From Nitrospira sp. (GTDB lineage: Bacteria; Nitrospirota; Nitrospiria; Nitrospirales; Nitrospiraceae): 45,555 nt of DNA. Of this stretch, positions 8,984 through 16,845 are shown one piece after another; position 1 is the first letter of the stretch; every line of letters starts with the position of its first letter. A model generated the notes under the pieces. The model ran no database searches. It was not told the DNA's origin and saw only the letters and a list, made by a program, of their open reading frames with translations. The stretch is taken from the NCBI GenBank assembly GCA_019636815.1, contig JAHBWT010000027.1:1-45555 (forward strand), given 5' to 3'. A program made the translations under genes and the position numbers.

Positions 8984-10101
8984 GGTCTCAGACTCCTCGG
9001 CTTGGTGATGGGGGGAAGAGACGGCTCTGAGGGGGATTCCTCGACCTCCGGTTGCGGTGCGGGTTTGGGCATCGTCCTCGAGAGTCGATCCAAGGGAAGA
9101 TATGGAAGTACGCGCTCTCCGCCTTTGCCGTCGATGATGATCTTCTCCACATTCGGGAGGATCTCCTCCAACGTTTCAATGTAAATCCGCTTACTAATGA
9201 CGTCCTTGGCTTGCTGATACTCCTTCAACGTGGCCAGGAAACGATTGGTCTCTCCTTGCGCGCGATTAACTCGTGCTTGCGCAAAACCTTTCGCCCGGTT
9301 CACCCGTTCTGCAGCTTCACCTTTTGCCTTGGGGATGATGTCGTTTCGGTACCCTTGTGCTTGATTGATGAGCTTTTCCCGATCTTCTTTGGCGTTTGTG
9401 ACATCTTTGAAGGCGGCGGCGACCGCTTCCGGAGGAACGACATCTTGCAGTTGCACGGCGGCAACCTGCACGCCGGATCGGTACTGATCGAGGATCGCCT
9501 GAAGCAAGGTCATCGTGCCCTGCTGAATCTCTGATTTTCCGGTGGTCAGGGCCTCGTCGATCTTGCTTTTGCCGACCACTTCCCGCATCGAGGCTTCGGC
9601 CGCCTTGCTGATGGTCTCATGGATGTCAGCTACGTTGAATAAGAACTCGCGGGCTTCTTTGATTTTGTATTGAACAATGAATTCGATCGCGAGGATGTTC
9701 ATATCGCCGGTCAGCATCAGGGCTTCCTGAGGCACCATCTGCTGGCGACCCTGTTGGGTCGTGCGGAAGCCGACTTCCACGCGATAGAGTTTGGCGACTT
9801 TCGGCTGAAGGACGGTTTCGACGAAGGGGATTTTGAAGTGCGGTCCAGGTTCCACGGCGCGGACAGGCACACCGAACCGTTTCACCACCCCTTCTTCATC
9901 GGGCGCAACGATAAACACGCTCTGCCAAACCAGTAGGATCATCAGAACGGCAAAGATGATATTCCGGGCGCCTCCTGAAGGTAGAAGACTCTTCAATCCG
10001 CCCGATGGGAAGAGATCTTTAAGTTGAGCCTGAGCTTGCTTGAGTGCCTCCTCAAGCGGATCAGACTTTTTACTCCACGGATCTTTTGGGTCCCAGACCA
10101 T
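8980..10101 (-). CDS. hflK: HflK, SPFH-domain modulator of FtsH
   Basis: 373 residues. A cytoplasmic N-terminal stretch (WDPKDPWSKKSDPLEEALKQ), typical of HflK, is followed by a transmembrane helix at about 48-66 and the SPFH domain starting PDEEGVVKRFG. The long helical part includes GYRNDIIPKAKGEAAERVNR. The tail is proline-rich (PKPAPQPEVEESPSEP). It is the first gene of a two-gene hflKC unit. The ATG at 10101 has no strong Shine-Dalgarno sequence. The upstream 100 bp includes a short inverted repeat (CCTTA...TAAGG, 10158-10173). Confidence 0.95.
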   Translation of the reverse strand: MVWDPKDPWSKKSDPLEEALKQAQAQLKDLFPSGGLKSLLPSGGARNIIFAVLMILLVWQSVFIVAPDEEGVVKRFGVPVRAVEPGPHFKIPFVETVLQPKVAKLYRVEVGFRTTQQGRQQMVPQEALMLTGDMNILAIEFIVQYKIKEAREFLFNVADIHETISKAAEASMREVVGKSKIDEALTTGKSEIQQGTMTLLQAILDQYRSGVQVAAVQLQDVVPPEAVAAAFKDVTNAKEDREKLINQAQGYRNDIIPKAKGEAAERVNRAKGFAQARVNRAQGETNRFLATLKEYQQAKDVISKRIYIETLEEILPNVEKIIIDGKGGERVLPYLPLDRLSRTMPKPAPQPEVEESPSEPSLPPITKPRSLRP

Positions 10102-10200
10102 TTAGTAGTATTAGTGTGTGAGCTTTGTTTTTATCAGTGACTGAAGACGAGGCGGTACCTTAACAGACTAAGGCTTCAGGAGCAAGTAAGAACATCGCCA

Positions 10201-10536
10201 TCACTTTATATTTTTGACGATTTCGCGTTCCAACTCTGAAATGCGGTTCTCCAGACGTGGAATTATTTCAACCAGTCTTTCTGTAGAAGCTTGTTTAGTC
10301 TGGAGTTGAGGTGATACTGCTGGATATGAGTTGGTGGGTGGAACAGACAACTCCTGAATCTTTTCTGTAAGAGCGTTATTCGCTCGTTCGAGTTCTAACA
10401 GTCTCTTCTTAAGATCGGTGATGACGTAGCTGGAAACACAAGATGAGCATGTTTGGCCGTTTCGGTGGGATGGATATCCTGCGTTCAGTGTGCCGCCGAT
10501 ACTCATGAACGAGCTGGTGCAACCAATCCACCACAT
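10201..10536 (-). CDS. Small hypothetical coiled-coil protein
   Basis: 111 residues, not recognised. The N-terminal third contains a CSSC pair (TCSSCVSS). The rest has two leucine-rich heptad stretches (DLKKRLLELERANNALTEK and IIPRLENRISELEREIV) separated by a Pro/Ser/Gln linker, so a dimeric coiled coil is likely. It lies 40 bp downstream of pstB on the same strand and may be transcribed with the ars-pst run, but its codon use looks more A/T-rich than pstB. No signal peptide is convincing. Confidence 0.45.
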   Translation of the reverse strand: MWWIGCTSSFMSIGGTLNAGYPSHRNGQTCSSCVSSYVITDLKKRLLELERANNALTEKIQELSVPPTNSYPAVSPQLQTKQASTERLVEIIPRLENRISELEREIVKNIK

Positions 10537-10576
10537 CAGTGATCAGCCGATTACATGCTTTGGTTAACAATATCGT

Positions 10577-11416
10577 CTATCCCCTCATCCCGCTGACATA
10601 GGCGGCGGTCAGCGGGTCATGAGGCTCCTCAAATATCTGTTTGGCAATCCCAGCCTCGATCAACCGTCCCACCCCGTTTTGCACCCAAAAGAAGGCAGCG
10701 TCGTCCGCGATGCGTCGAGCCTGAGCGAGGTTATGAGTGACGATTAGGATGGTGTAGCGCCCTCGCAGGCTGACGATGAGATCCTCAACCACGCCGCTTG
10801 AGAGCGGATCGAGGGCGCTGCATGGCTCATCCATCAACAATACTTCCGGGGCAAGAGCCAAGGATCTGGCGATACAAAGACGCTGTTGTTGGCCGCCGGA
10901 CAAGGCCAACGCCGGCGAGTCCAATCGATCCTTGACCTCCTCCCAGAGGCCGACGTCCCGCAGGGTCGCCTCAATCGTTTGCGCGATCTGTCTTCGATCC
11001 CTTACACCGTGCTCGCGAAGAGGAAACTCAAGGTTTTTCCGGATCGACAGAGGAAAGGGGTTCGGTTTCTGGAAGATCATACCAATGCGTCGGCGAAGTT
11101 GGATCACATCAAGACCTGGTGCCAACACATCAAGCGTCTCGATCGTGATCCGCCCTGAGACACGACATCCTGCAATCAGATCGGTCAAGCGGTTCAAACA
11201 GGTGAGGAAGCTGGTCTTTCCGCATCCAGAAGGCCCTACGAGCGCGGTGATGCATCCCTTGTTGATGGACAAGGTCACATCCTGAAACGCCGGCTTTCCT
11301 CTGTAGTGCAAACTGAGCTGGTCGACCTCCACAAAGGGTTGGCGCTCACAACGGCCGAACCGATCTCCAGCGGGATGGTGAAGGTGCGACACGGTGATAG
11401 GTTCAAGCGGCGTCAT
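10577..11416 (-). CDS. pstB: Phosphate ABC transporter ATP-binding protein PstB
   Basis: 279 residues from ATG 11416. The open frame continues upstream to 11887, but that region is antisense-phase noise within pstA. It shows Walker A GPSGCGKTS, the Q-loop in IGMIFQKPNPFPLSI (the FQKPNPFP signature is specific to PstB), the ABC signature LSGGQQQRL, Walker B VLLMDEPCSALDP and the H-loop VTHN. The ATG overlaps the pstA stop by 4 bp. It powers uptake of phosphate through PstA and PstC. The N-terminal extension of about 30 residues before the ABC core is somewhat longer than usual. Confidence 0.95.
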   Translation of the reverse strand: MTPLEPITVSHLHHPAGDRFGRCERQPFVEVDQLSLHYRGKPAFQDVTLSINKGCITALVGPSGCGKTSFLTCLNRLTDLIAGCRVSGRITIETLDVLAPGLDVIQLRRRIGMIFQKPNPFPLSIRKNLEFPLREHGVRDRRQIAQTIEATLRDVGLWEEVKDRLDSPALALSGGQQQRLCIARSLALAPEVLLMDEPCSALDPLSSGVVEDLIVSLRGRYTILIVTHNLAQARRIADDAAFFWVQNGVGRLIEAGIAKQIFEEPHDPLTAAYVSGMRG

Positions 11417-12276
11417 ACCGTCACGATCTTTCGGTGGAGGCTGTGGGTGGCCAGCCAGGATGCGGTACCGTTGATGATGAGCAGCATGATGACTAAGACG
11501 AGCGCTGAGGCGTAGGCATTGGCATCGCCGCCGGAGACATTCATGGACAGATCGAAGATGTGAATGGATAGTGCACGACCAGAATCGAGTAGCGATTCCG
11601 GCATCCGATCCACATAGCCGCTGGTGAAGATGAGCGCAGCGGTCTCCGCAATGGCTCGGCCGACCCCAAGAACCAGGCCAACCAAGAGTCCAGGCACGGC
11701 TGCCGGCAGCAAGAGGTGAACAAGCGTCGCGGTACGCGACAGTCCCAGTGCGGCGGCAGAAAGGCGATAATTGTCTGGCACGGCGCGAAACCCTTCCTCG
11801 GTGGAGCGGATCAAAATCGGCAACACCATACAGGCGAGGGTCAGTCCGCCGGAAAGGATCGAAAACCCGAGTCCCAGAGTCTTGCAAAAGAAGGCATTGC
11901 CAAAGAGCCCAAACACGATCGAGGGCACGCCAGCGAGGACGTCGAGGCTACGACGGGTCAAACGTCCAAACAGATTTGTATCCGATGTGAACTCGGCCAA
12001 CAGCACGGCGGTGCCGACACCGAGGGGTAGAGAGACGGCAAGGCAGACGCCTAAGATTAACCCCGTCGAGACGAGAATCGGACCGATTCCGCCTCGACGA
12101 CCGGCGTTCTCCGGGGGGGCTGTGAGAAATGTCCAGGAAATATGGCTCAACCCGTGCCAGATGATATCTCCCAGGAGCCAGCAGAACGTGACGGTCACGA
12201 GAACCGCAGCTCCCCAGACGGACGCGAAGGCAAGCCATTCACGGAGATTCCATGATTGATTTGGAGTCTCAATCAT
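11413..12276 (-). CDS. pstA: Phosphate ABC transporter permease PstA
   Basis: 287 residues from ATG 12276, preceded by GGGAG; the frame extends to 12324, but that would overlap pstC more deeply. Six membrane segments are expected, and hydrophobic stretches are seen around 19-40, 65-95, 115-135, 140-160, 195-220 and 260-280. The permease coupling motif is EEGFRAVPDNYRLSAAALGL. The start of the second half of the conserved region is VLAGVPSIVFGLFG, typical of PstA. It pairs with PstC as the membrane channel for phosphate. Confidence 0.93.
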   Translation of the reverse strand: MIETPNQSWNLREWLAFASVWGAAVLVTVTFCWLLGDIIWHGLSHISWTFLTAPPENAGRRGGIGPILVSTGLILGVCLAVSLPLGVGTAVLLAEFTSDTNLFGRLTRRSLDVLAGVPSIVFGLFGNAFFCKTLGLGFSILSGGLTLACMVLPILIRSTEEGFRAVPDNYRLSAAALGLSRTATLVHLLLPAAVPGLLVGLVLGVGRAIAETAALIFTSGYVDRMPESLLDSGRALSIHIFDLSMNVSGGDANAYASALVLVIMLLIINGTASWLATHSLHRKIVTV

Positions 12277-13147
12277 AAATTCTCCCACGACTGATCCATT
12301 CCGCAGAGACGATAAGCGCCACAATCATGGCCATCAGGACGAGTCCACTGACGAACAGCGCAGCGCGATGGTCGCCGAGTGCGTAGGCCATTTCCAGGGC
12401 GATGTTGGCGGTAAGCGTGCGGACCGGGTCGAAGAGGCTGGAAGGCGTTTGGACCACATTCCCACAGACCATCAAGATCGCCATTGTCTCGCCGATGGCA
12501 CGGCCGGTTTCCAGGATCACGCCGGTGAACAACCCCGACTTGGCCGCCGGAAACACAACCCTGCGGATCATCGCCCATCGCGGAAGTCCCAATGCGGCGG
12601 CCCCACGCAAGTAATGTTGAGGCACATGGGCAAGACTGGCATCGGCCATCAACGCGATAGTGGGGAGGATCATGATGGTGAGGATCAGAATGCCGGCCAG
12701 CAAGCTGGGGCCGGGCGGGTGGACCTCCCCGATCAACGGAACCAGCACGACGAGCCCCCAGAATCCGTAAACCACGGAGGGAATGCCTGCGAGCAGTTCG
12801 ATCAAGCGACGGTAGGGTCCGGCCAGGGCCGGTGGCGCATAGTAATGGCAAAAGATCGCTGACAGAATCCCCAACGGCGTTGCGATCAGCACGGAGCCGG
12901 CCATCGCGAACAGCGTACCCCACAACATCGGCGCAAGATTGTACAAGCCTTCAGCGGGGTGCCAGGAGGAATCGGTAAAGAACCGGACGAGACCGATGTG
13001 CTGGAGAGCGGGCAGCGCCTCGAGCACCAAGAAAACCATGATCAGCAGCGCAATCGTGCCGGCCATCATTGCGGTGCCCCACAGGAACCAAGACAGAAGG
13101 TGATCAGTCGCCCAACGGGACGAAGTATTGCTGTTTGATGATGTCAT
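12269..13147 (-). CDS. pstC: Phosphate ABC transporter permease PstC
   Basis: 292 residues with an N-terminal transmembrane helix (about 20-45) and the PstC-type periplasmic segment FFTDSSWHPAEGLYNLAPML. It continues with IELLAGIPSVVYGFWGL and the coupling loop ADASLAHVPQHYLRGAAALGL. The gene overlaps the pstS 3' end by 44 bp and pstA by 8 bp, so the four pst genes are tightly coupled. No phoU is present in the window. Confidence 0.93.
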   Translation of the reverse strand: MTSSNSNTSSRWATDHLLSWFLWGTAMMAGTIALLIMVFLVLEALPALQHIGLVRFFTDSSWHPAEGLYNLAPMLWGTLFAMAGSVLIATPLGILSAIFCHYYAPPALAGPYRRLIELLAGIPSVVYGFWGLVVLVPLIGEVHPPGPSLLAGILILTIMILPTIALMADASLAHVPQHYLRGAAALGLPRWAMIRRVVFPAAKSGLFTGVILETGRAIGETMAILMVCGNVVQTPSSLFDPVRTLTANIALEMAYALGDHRAALFVSGLVLMAMIVALIVSAEWISRGRIYD

Positions 13148-13958
13148 GAACTGCCTTGGACTGTGCGAAGTCTATGAAGGCCTTGGCCAATCCGATCGGT
13201 GGAGTTCGGGTGACGATGTATAACGGACGGGAAAGAGGGAAAGTTCCGTTCTGCACCGTCTTGGTGGAAGCGGCAACTCCTCCGACAGAGAGCAGCTTAA
13301 TCGGCACCCCTTGCGATTCATCATATTCAGCGGTCCCGATGGAGACATATCCGATCGCGCTGCGATTGCCGGCTACGGTCTTGACGCCTTGTTCGTTGTC
13401 GCCGATTACCACCTGAGCTTTGATGTCCCTATTGTTCAGCTTGAAGTGCTGGAGGAAGACTTCCAATGTCGACCGGCCTTCCGCTTTGTTCACGACGGTA
13501 ATGGCCGCATCCTTTCCTCCGACTTGTTTCCAGTTGGTGACCGTCCCGGTATAGATGGCGATGACCTGCTCGTCGGTGATGGTCTGGACCGGATTCTCTT
13601 TGTGAAGAATGATACCAACGCCGTCGCGCGCCACCGGAAACGCGTGCAGATCCTTCTCCTCGTCTTTTATCGCGCGCGAGACCATGCCGATATCGGCCAA
13701 TCCTTGACGAGCGTCCGCGACGCCGCGCGAGGACCCTCCGGTCTGCACGTCGATCCGCACACCGGGATGCAAAGATTCAAACCGCTTCCCAATCTCAGAA
13801 ACGATAGGGGCAATTGTGCTCGACCCGCTGATCACGAGCTTTCCTGTCAGTTGGTCGGCGGCCGATCCTGGGAGCGGCTGCAGGGCAGCCACCCAGTACA
13901 GGGCCAGGAACAGCAGTTGCTTGAGGACGATCAGGTACAGGGAAGGCCATGGCCTCAT
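13104..13958 (-). CDS. pstS: Phosphate-type ABC transporter substrate-binding protein PstS
   Basis: 284 residues. The signal peptide (hydrophobic about 9-32, cleavage near GSAA) is followed by the ligand-binding fold. LVISGSSTIAPIVSEIGKRF and QTGGSSRGVADARQG carry the Ser/Gly-rich oxyanion loops, and RDGVGIILHKENPV and YTGTVTNWKQVGG are family landmarks. It belongs to the PBP-like PstS branch (GSST type), not the E. coli type. It follows arsS by 35 bp on the same strand, which places phosphate/arsenate discrimination under the arsenic regulator's likely control. Whether it binds phosphate, arsenate or both cannot be read from the sequence. Confidence 0.92.
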   Translation of the reverse strand: MRPWPSLYLIVLKQLLFLALYWVAALQPLPGSAADQLTGKLVISGSSTIAPIVSEIGKRFESLHPGVRIDVQTGGSSRGVADARQGLADIGMVSRAIKDEEKDLHAFPVARDGVGIILHKENPVQTITDEQVIAIYTGTVTNWKQVGGKDAAITVVNKAEGRSTLEVFLQHFKLNNRDIKAQVVIGDNEQGVKTVAGNRSAIGYVSIGTAEYDESQGVPIKLLSVGGVAASTKTVQNGTFPLSRPLYIVTRTPPIGLAKAFIDFAQSKAVHDIIKQQYFVPLGD

Positions 13959-13993
13959 GTAGATATCTCAATATGAAAATCGCGCGAACTCGC

Positions 13994-15043
13994 TCATGCG
14001 ATGGCTCCGCCGCAGGATGAGCCGGAACCGGCCGTGCAGCCATAACAATGGTTGCGGGTTACGATCCGGCGATGGTGAAGCCGAGTTGGGTCGAAGTCAC
14101 GGATATGCGACGGGGCTCCATGGTCGACCTGTAGGTCGAGCATCTGGTTGAAATCGCAATCGTACAGTCTCCCGTCCCAGCCGACCGACAGGGTAGAGCG
14201 ACACATCACACCGGCCGCCGCCTCGGGATTGAACGCGTTGGTGAGGCGCGTCATGTACTGATCATAATTGCCGCTTTCGATAAGGAACTCCAGGAACCGA
14301 CTGATCGGCATATTGGTGATCGTGTAGAGCCGGTTGAACTCAATGCCGTGCTTGGTGTGCAGTTCTTTCTTGAATTGGGCTTCAATGGCCTCTTGCCGAG
14401 GAGGCAGGAACGCGCCGACGGGATTATAGACCAGGTTCAAGACCAAGCCGCTGCCTGGTCGTCCGTAGTCGAGGCGGTTCAAGAGACGCAGCGCCTCTAT
14501 CGATTTCTCGAAGATTCCATCACCACGTTGGGCATCGGTCTGGCCGGCGCGATACGACGGGAGCGACGCAATTATCTCGACTCGATGGGTCGCGAGGAAT
14601 TCTGCAAGCTCTCCCTGTGAGGGAAGCAGCAACACGGACAGATTGCAACGATCCATCACATGGCGACCGAGTTCTCGCGCTCGTTCAACCAGCCAGCGAA
14701 AATTGGGGTTCAATTCCGGTGCGCCACCGGTGATGTCGACCGTCGGAATATCGGAGTTGGCCAGAGCAGTGACGCACTGTTCCGCCGTTTCTCGCGACAT
14801 GATCTCCGTACGATCGGGGCCGGCATCGACATGGCAGTGACGACAGGTCTGATTGCAAAGCTTGCCGACATTGATCTGGAATACCGTGATCCCAGTGGCA
14901 TGCAGAGGATGCAAGCCGACTCGATCCAGTTGTGCCTCAAAGGGGAGGTGGGAGACGGATTGTTCCAATACTTTGAGTTGCTCGGAGGAGGAGGCAAGGG
15001 GGTTATGTCGTCCCAGCAAGGTCAACGGCATGGCTATGCTCAC
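13994..15043 (-). CDS. arsS: Arsenosugar biosynthesis radical SAM protein ArsS
   Basis: 349 residues. The radical-SAM cluster motif CNQTCRHC (Cys63, 67, 70) is followed by DITGGAPELNPNFRWLVE. The C-terminal DUF3641-type domain carries further cysteines (MCRSTLSVGWDGRLYDCDFN and NHCYGCTAGSGSSCGG), likely ligands of auxiliary clusters. ArsS acts after ArsM, adding the 5'-deoxyadenosyl group to dimethylarsinous acid in arsenosugar formation. The start is GTG at 15043; an ATG at 15031 is the alternative. It lies 31 bp after arsR in the arsM-arsR-arsS-pst run. Confidence 0.93.
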   Translation of the reverse strand: MSIAMPLTLLGRHNPLASSSEQLKVLEQSVSHLPFEAQLDRVGLHPLHATGITVFQINVGKLCNQTCRHCHVDAGPDRTEIMSRETAEQCVTALANSDIPTVDITGGAPELNPNFRWLVERARELGRHVMDRCNLSVLLLPSQGELAEFLATHRVEIIASLPSYRAGQTDAQRGDGIFEKSIEALRLLNRLDYGRPGSGLVLNLVYNPVGAFLPPRQEAIEAQFKKELHTKHGIEFNRLYTITNMPISRFLEFLIESGNYDQYMTRLTNAFNPEAAAGVMCRSTLSVGWDGRLYDCDFNQMLDLQVDHGAPSHIRDFDPTRLHHRRIVTRNHCYGCTAGSGSSCGGAIA

Positions 15044-15074
15044 ACCACCATCGGCAACATCGGATGAACCTTAT

Positions 15075-15452
15075 TCACGAATGAATCATATGCAGCGCGC
15101 GAGACTTGGCCGTCGCCAACACCCACTCGGGAAACCGCAGTTCACAGCATCCGAAGTTGAGGGCCTTTCCCTGTCGATTGGCCAACACCCGCCGTACGAT
15201 CGGTGCGATCCGATAGCAGACCTGCTTCCCGTCCCGTATGCCTTCTACCACACCGGACTCCCGCAGAATGCGGAGGTGGTGCGACACGTGTGGTTGCGGG
15301 AAGCCTAATTCGCGTACCAGGTCTGACACACATTTCTCTTCGGCAAGCAGCGATTTCAGGATCCGCAGCCTGGTTTCATCTGCCAGAGCTTTCAGCACCA
15401 TCGCGCATTCGCGCGGGCTCAGGACATCGCCTTCCGGTGCGAGCTTCTTCAA
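15075..15452 (-). CDS. arsR: ArsR-family winged-helix repressor
   Basis: 125 residues starting at TTG 15452. The choice is supported by GGAGG six bases upstream and by a 4-bp TTGA overlap with the arsM stop. The winged-helix core is MVLKALADETRLRILKSLL, CVSDLVRELGFPQPHVSHHL and ESGVVEGIRDGKQVCYRI. Instead of the classic CVCDL metalloid site it has a single cysteine in the third helix (Cys41), plus vicinal Cys102-Cys103 near the C-terminus and Cys16 and Cys79. The As(III) site is therefore probably non-classical. It likely represses arsM and the downstream genes; a candidate operator lies ahead of arsM. Confidence 0.9.
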   Translation of the reverse strand: MKKLAPEGDVLSPRECAMVLKALADETRLRILKSLLAEEKCVSDLVRELGFPQPHVSHHLRILRESGVVEGIRDGKQVCYRIAPIVRRVLANRQGKALNFGCCELRFPEWVLATAKSRALHMIHS

Positions 15453-16636
15453 CAGCAGCCTCCGTCAGGTGAACAGGTCACGGCTTCGCCGCTCACGCCT
15501 TCACCGGCTCGATTCAAAATCACGAAATGAGGTCGGTAGCCGTCGCTGTTCAATACCGCCACTGTCTTGGAGCAGATTTCCAGCGGCTCTCCTCGGCGAT
15601 AGATATGGTGATCGTCATCGGCCGCTTCAATGAACGGGCCAGCCAGCAACGCATAGTGGCCTTGCCACGTGCAGGGAGTATGGGCCGGTACGACGGAAGT
15701 CCAGCGTGGATCGTTGCTGTCGATCTCAACAGGCTCTGTAGTCAGGAGAAAGTGTTCGGTGAAAGGAGGGGTGCCCAGCAACTGCGCCTCTTCCGACGTG
15801 ACGACTTGCGGAATGCCACGCTGGTAGACAGTCCCTCGTTCGTTCACAAGTCGGCTGAAAGGGCCGCGCAAGGTGGCGGATCGGAACGAGGAGAAGGTCG
15901 CTGCTGAAGGAAGTTTGTAACCGGTCAACGTCACGGAAAAGAAATGGAGGCCGTCGATCATGCGCCAGGGAGAAAACTTGACCAGATGGATACCGAGAAA
16001 ACCGGCTGCCGTCATGCCGTTCATGTACTCGGTAAGCGTCAGGGCACCGGATAAACAATCTCCCCATTTTTGAGTATCGTGGACGAGGTATTGTGGCACG
16101 GTTTGGTCCGACACGATGTCGGAGATCGTGAACCGTCCGCCGGGCTTGGCGACTCGGTACATTTCGCGAAACACCTTCCGTTTGTCCGGTGCCAGATTGA
16201 TCACACAATTCGAGATGATGAGATCGATCGTACCCTGGTCGACCGGCAGCGCATCGGCTAACCCTTTGCGGAATTCCACGTTCGATACCGGGTAGCCGAG
16301 ATTCGCAGCCACGACCGGTGTGTTCTTGCGGGCGATCTCCAACATTGTGTCGGTCATGTCGATTCCAATCACGCGGCCTGCGGGGCCGACGAGACGAGAC
16401 GCTTCAAAACAGTCGATGCCGCCGCCCGACCCGATGTCCAAAACCGTTTCGCCGGCCTGCACTGTCTTGAGCCCGGCCGGGGTCCCGCAACCATAGGAAA
16501 TCTTCAGCACCTCTTCAGGAATGAAGGTTTTGAGGTGTTTCATGTCATAGCTTGTGGGGCAACACATCTGCTCGCCGGTGTTAGCGGCTTTCGCATAGCG
16601 ATCGCTGACTTTTTGCGTGATTTCATCAATCGGCAT
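15449..16636 (-). CDS. arsM: Arsenite S-adenosylmethionine methyltransferase ArsM, long form
   Basis: 395 residues from ATG 16636, preceded by GAGG; an ATG at 16648 is the alternative. SAM motif I is VLDIGSGGGID (65-75), followed by GIDMTDTML and the ADALPVDQGTIDLIISNCVI region. Cysteines at 50, 144 and 194 match the arsenic-binding set of the family (GCGTP, SNCVINL, WGDCLSGAL), and CC at 25-26 adds a vicinal pair. About 145 residues follow the methyltransferase core and end in CSPDGGCC, making it close in length to long eukaryotic-type ArsMs rather than the roughly 280-residue bacterial ones. It methylates As(III) to mono- and dimethyl species, supplying ArsS. It is the first gene of the run. 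Confidence 0.93.
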   Translation of the reverse strand: MPIDEITQKVSDRYAKAANTGEQMCCPTSYDMKHLKTFIPEEVLKISYGCGTPAGLKTVQAGETVLDIGSGGGIDCFEASRLVGPAGRVIGIDMTDTMLEIARKNTPVVAANLGYPVSNVEFRKGLADALPVDQGTIDLIISNCVINLAPDKRKVFREMYRVAKPGGRFTISDIVSDQTVPQYLVHDTQKWGDCLSGALTLTEYMNGMTAAGFLGIHLVKFSPWRMIDGLHFFSVTLTGYKLPSAATFSSFRSATLRGPFSRLVNERGTVYQRGIPQVVTSEEAQLLGTPPFTEHFLLTTEPVEIDSNDPRWTSVVPAHTPCTWQGHYALLAGPFIEAADDDHHIYRRGEPLEICSKTVAVLNSDGYRPHFVILNRAGEGVSGEAVTCSPDGGCC

Positions 16637-16680
16637 GACCGGCCTCATAGTGGTCCGACGAAAATATGGAACTCGCTCTA

Positions 16681-16699
16681 TGTACCAATCCTAGGTACA
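16681..16699. promoter_or_regulatory. Candidate ArsR operator upstream of arsM
   Basis: An inverted repeat, TGTACC (16681-16686) and GGTACA (16694-16699), with a 7-base spacer, centred about 54 bp upstream of the arsM start. ArsR dimers bind such short inverted repeats near the promoter of the gene they repress. The assignment rests on position and symmetry only. No second copy was seen in the 197-bp gap before the next gene. Confidence 0.45.
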
Positions 16700-16845
16700 C
16701 CGGGTCAATTGGAGTTTTCCGAAGCAGTAGGGGCGGTGGAGTCGCAAGGCAATCAGATCGACAACTGTTCGTATTGAAAGAGGTCGGTTCATGACCTCAA
16801 TTCTTACAGCTGATCTTGCACGGTTGCATAAGGGTCTTACCATGT

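Noticed and set aside
11417-11887. Upstream extension of the pstB frame (436-residue reading)
   Set aside because: It lies wholly inside pstA in another frame; the ATG at 11416 with the ATGA overlap is the natural start.
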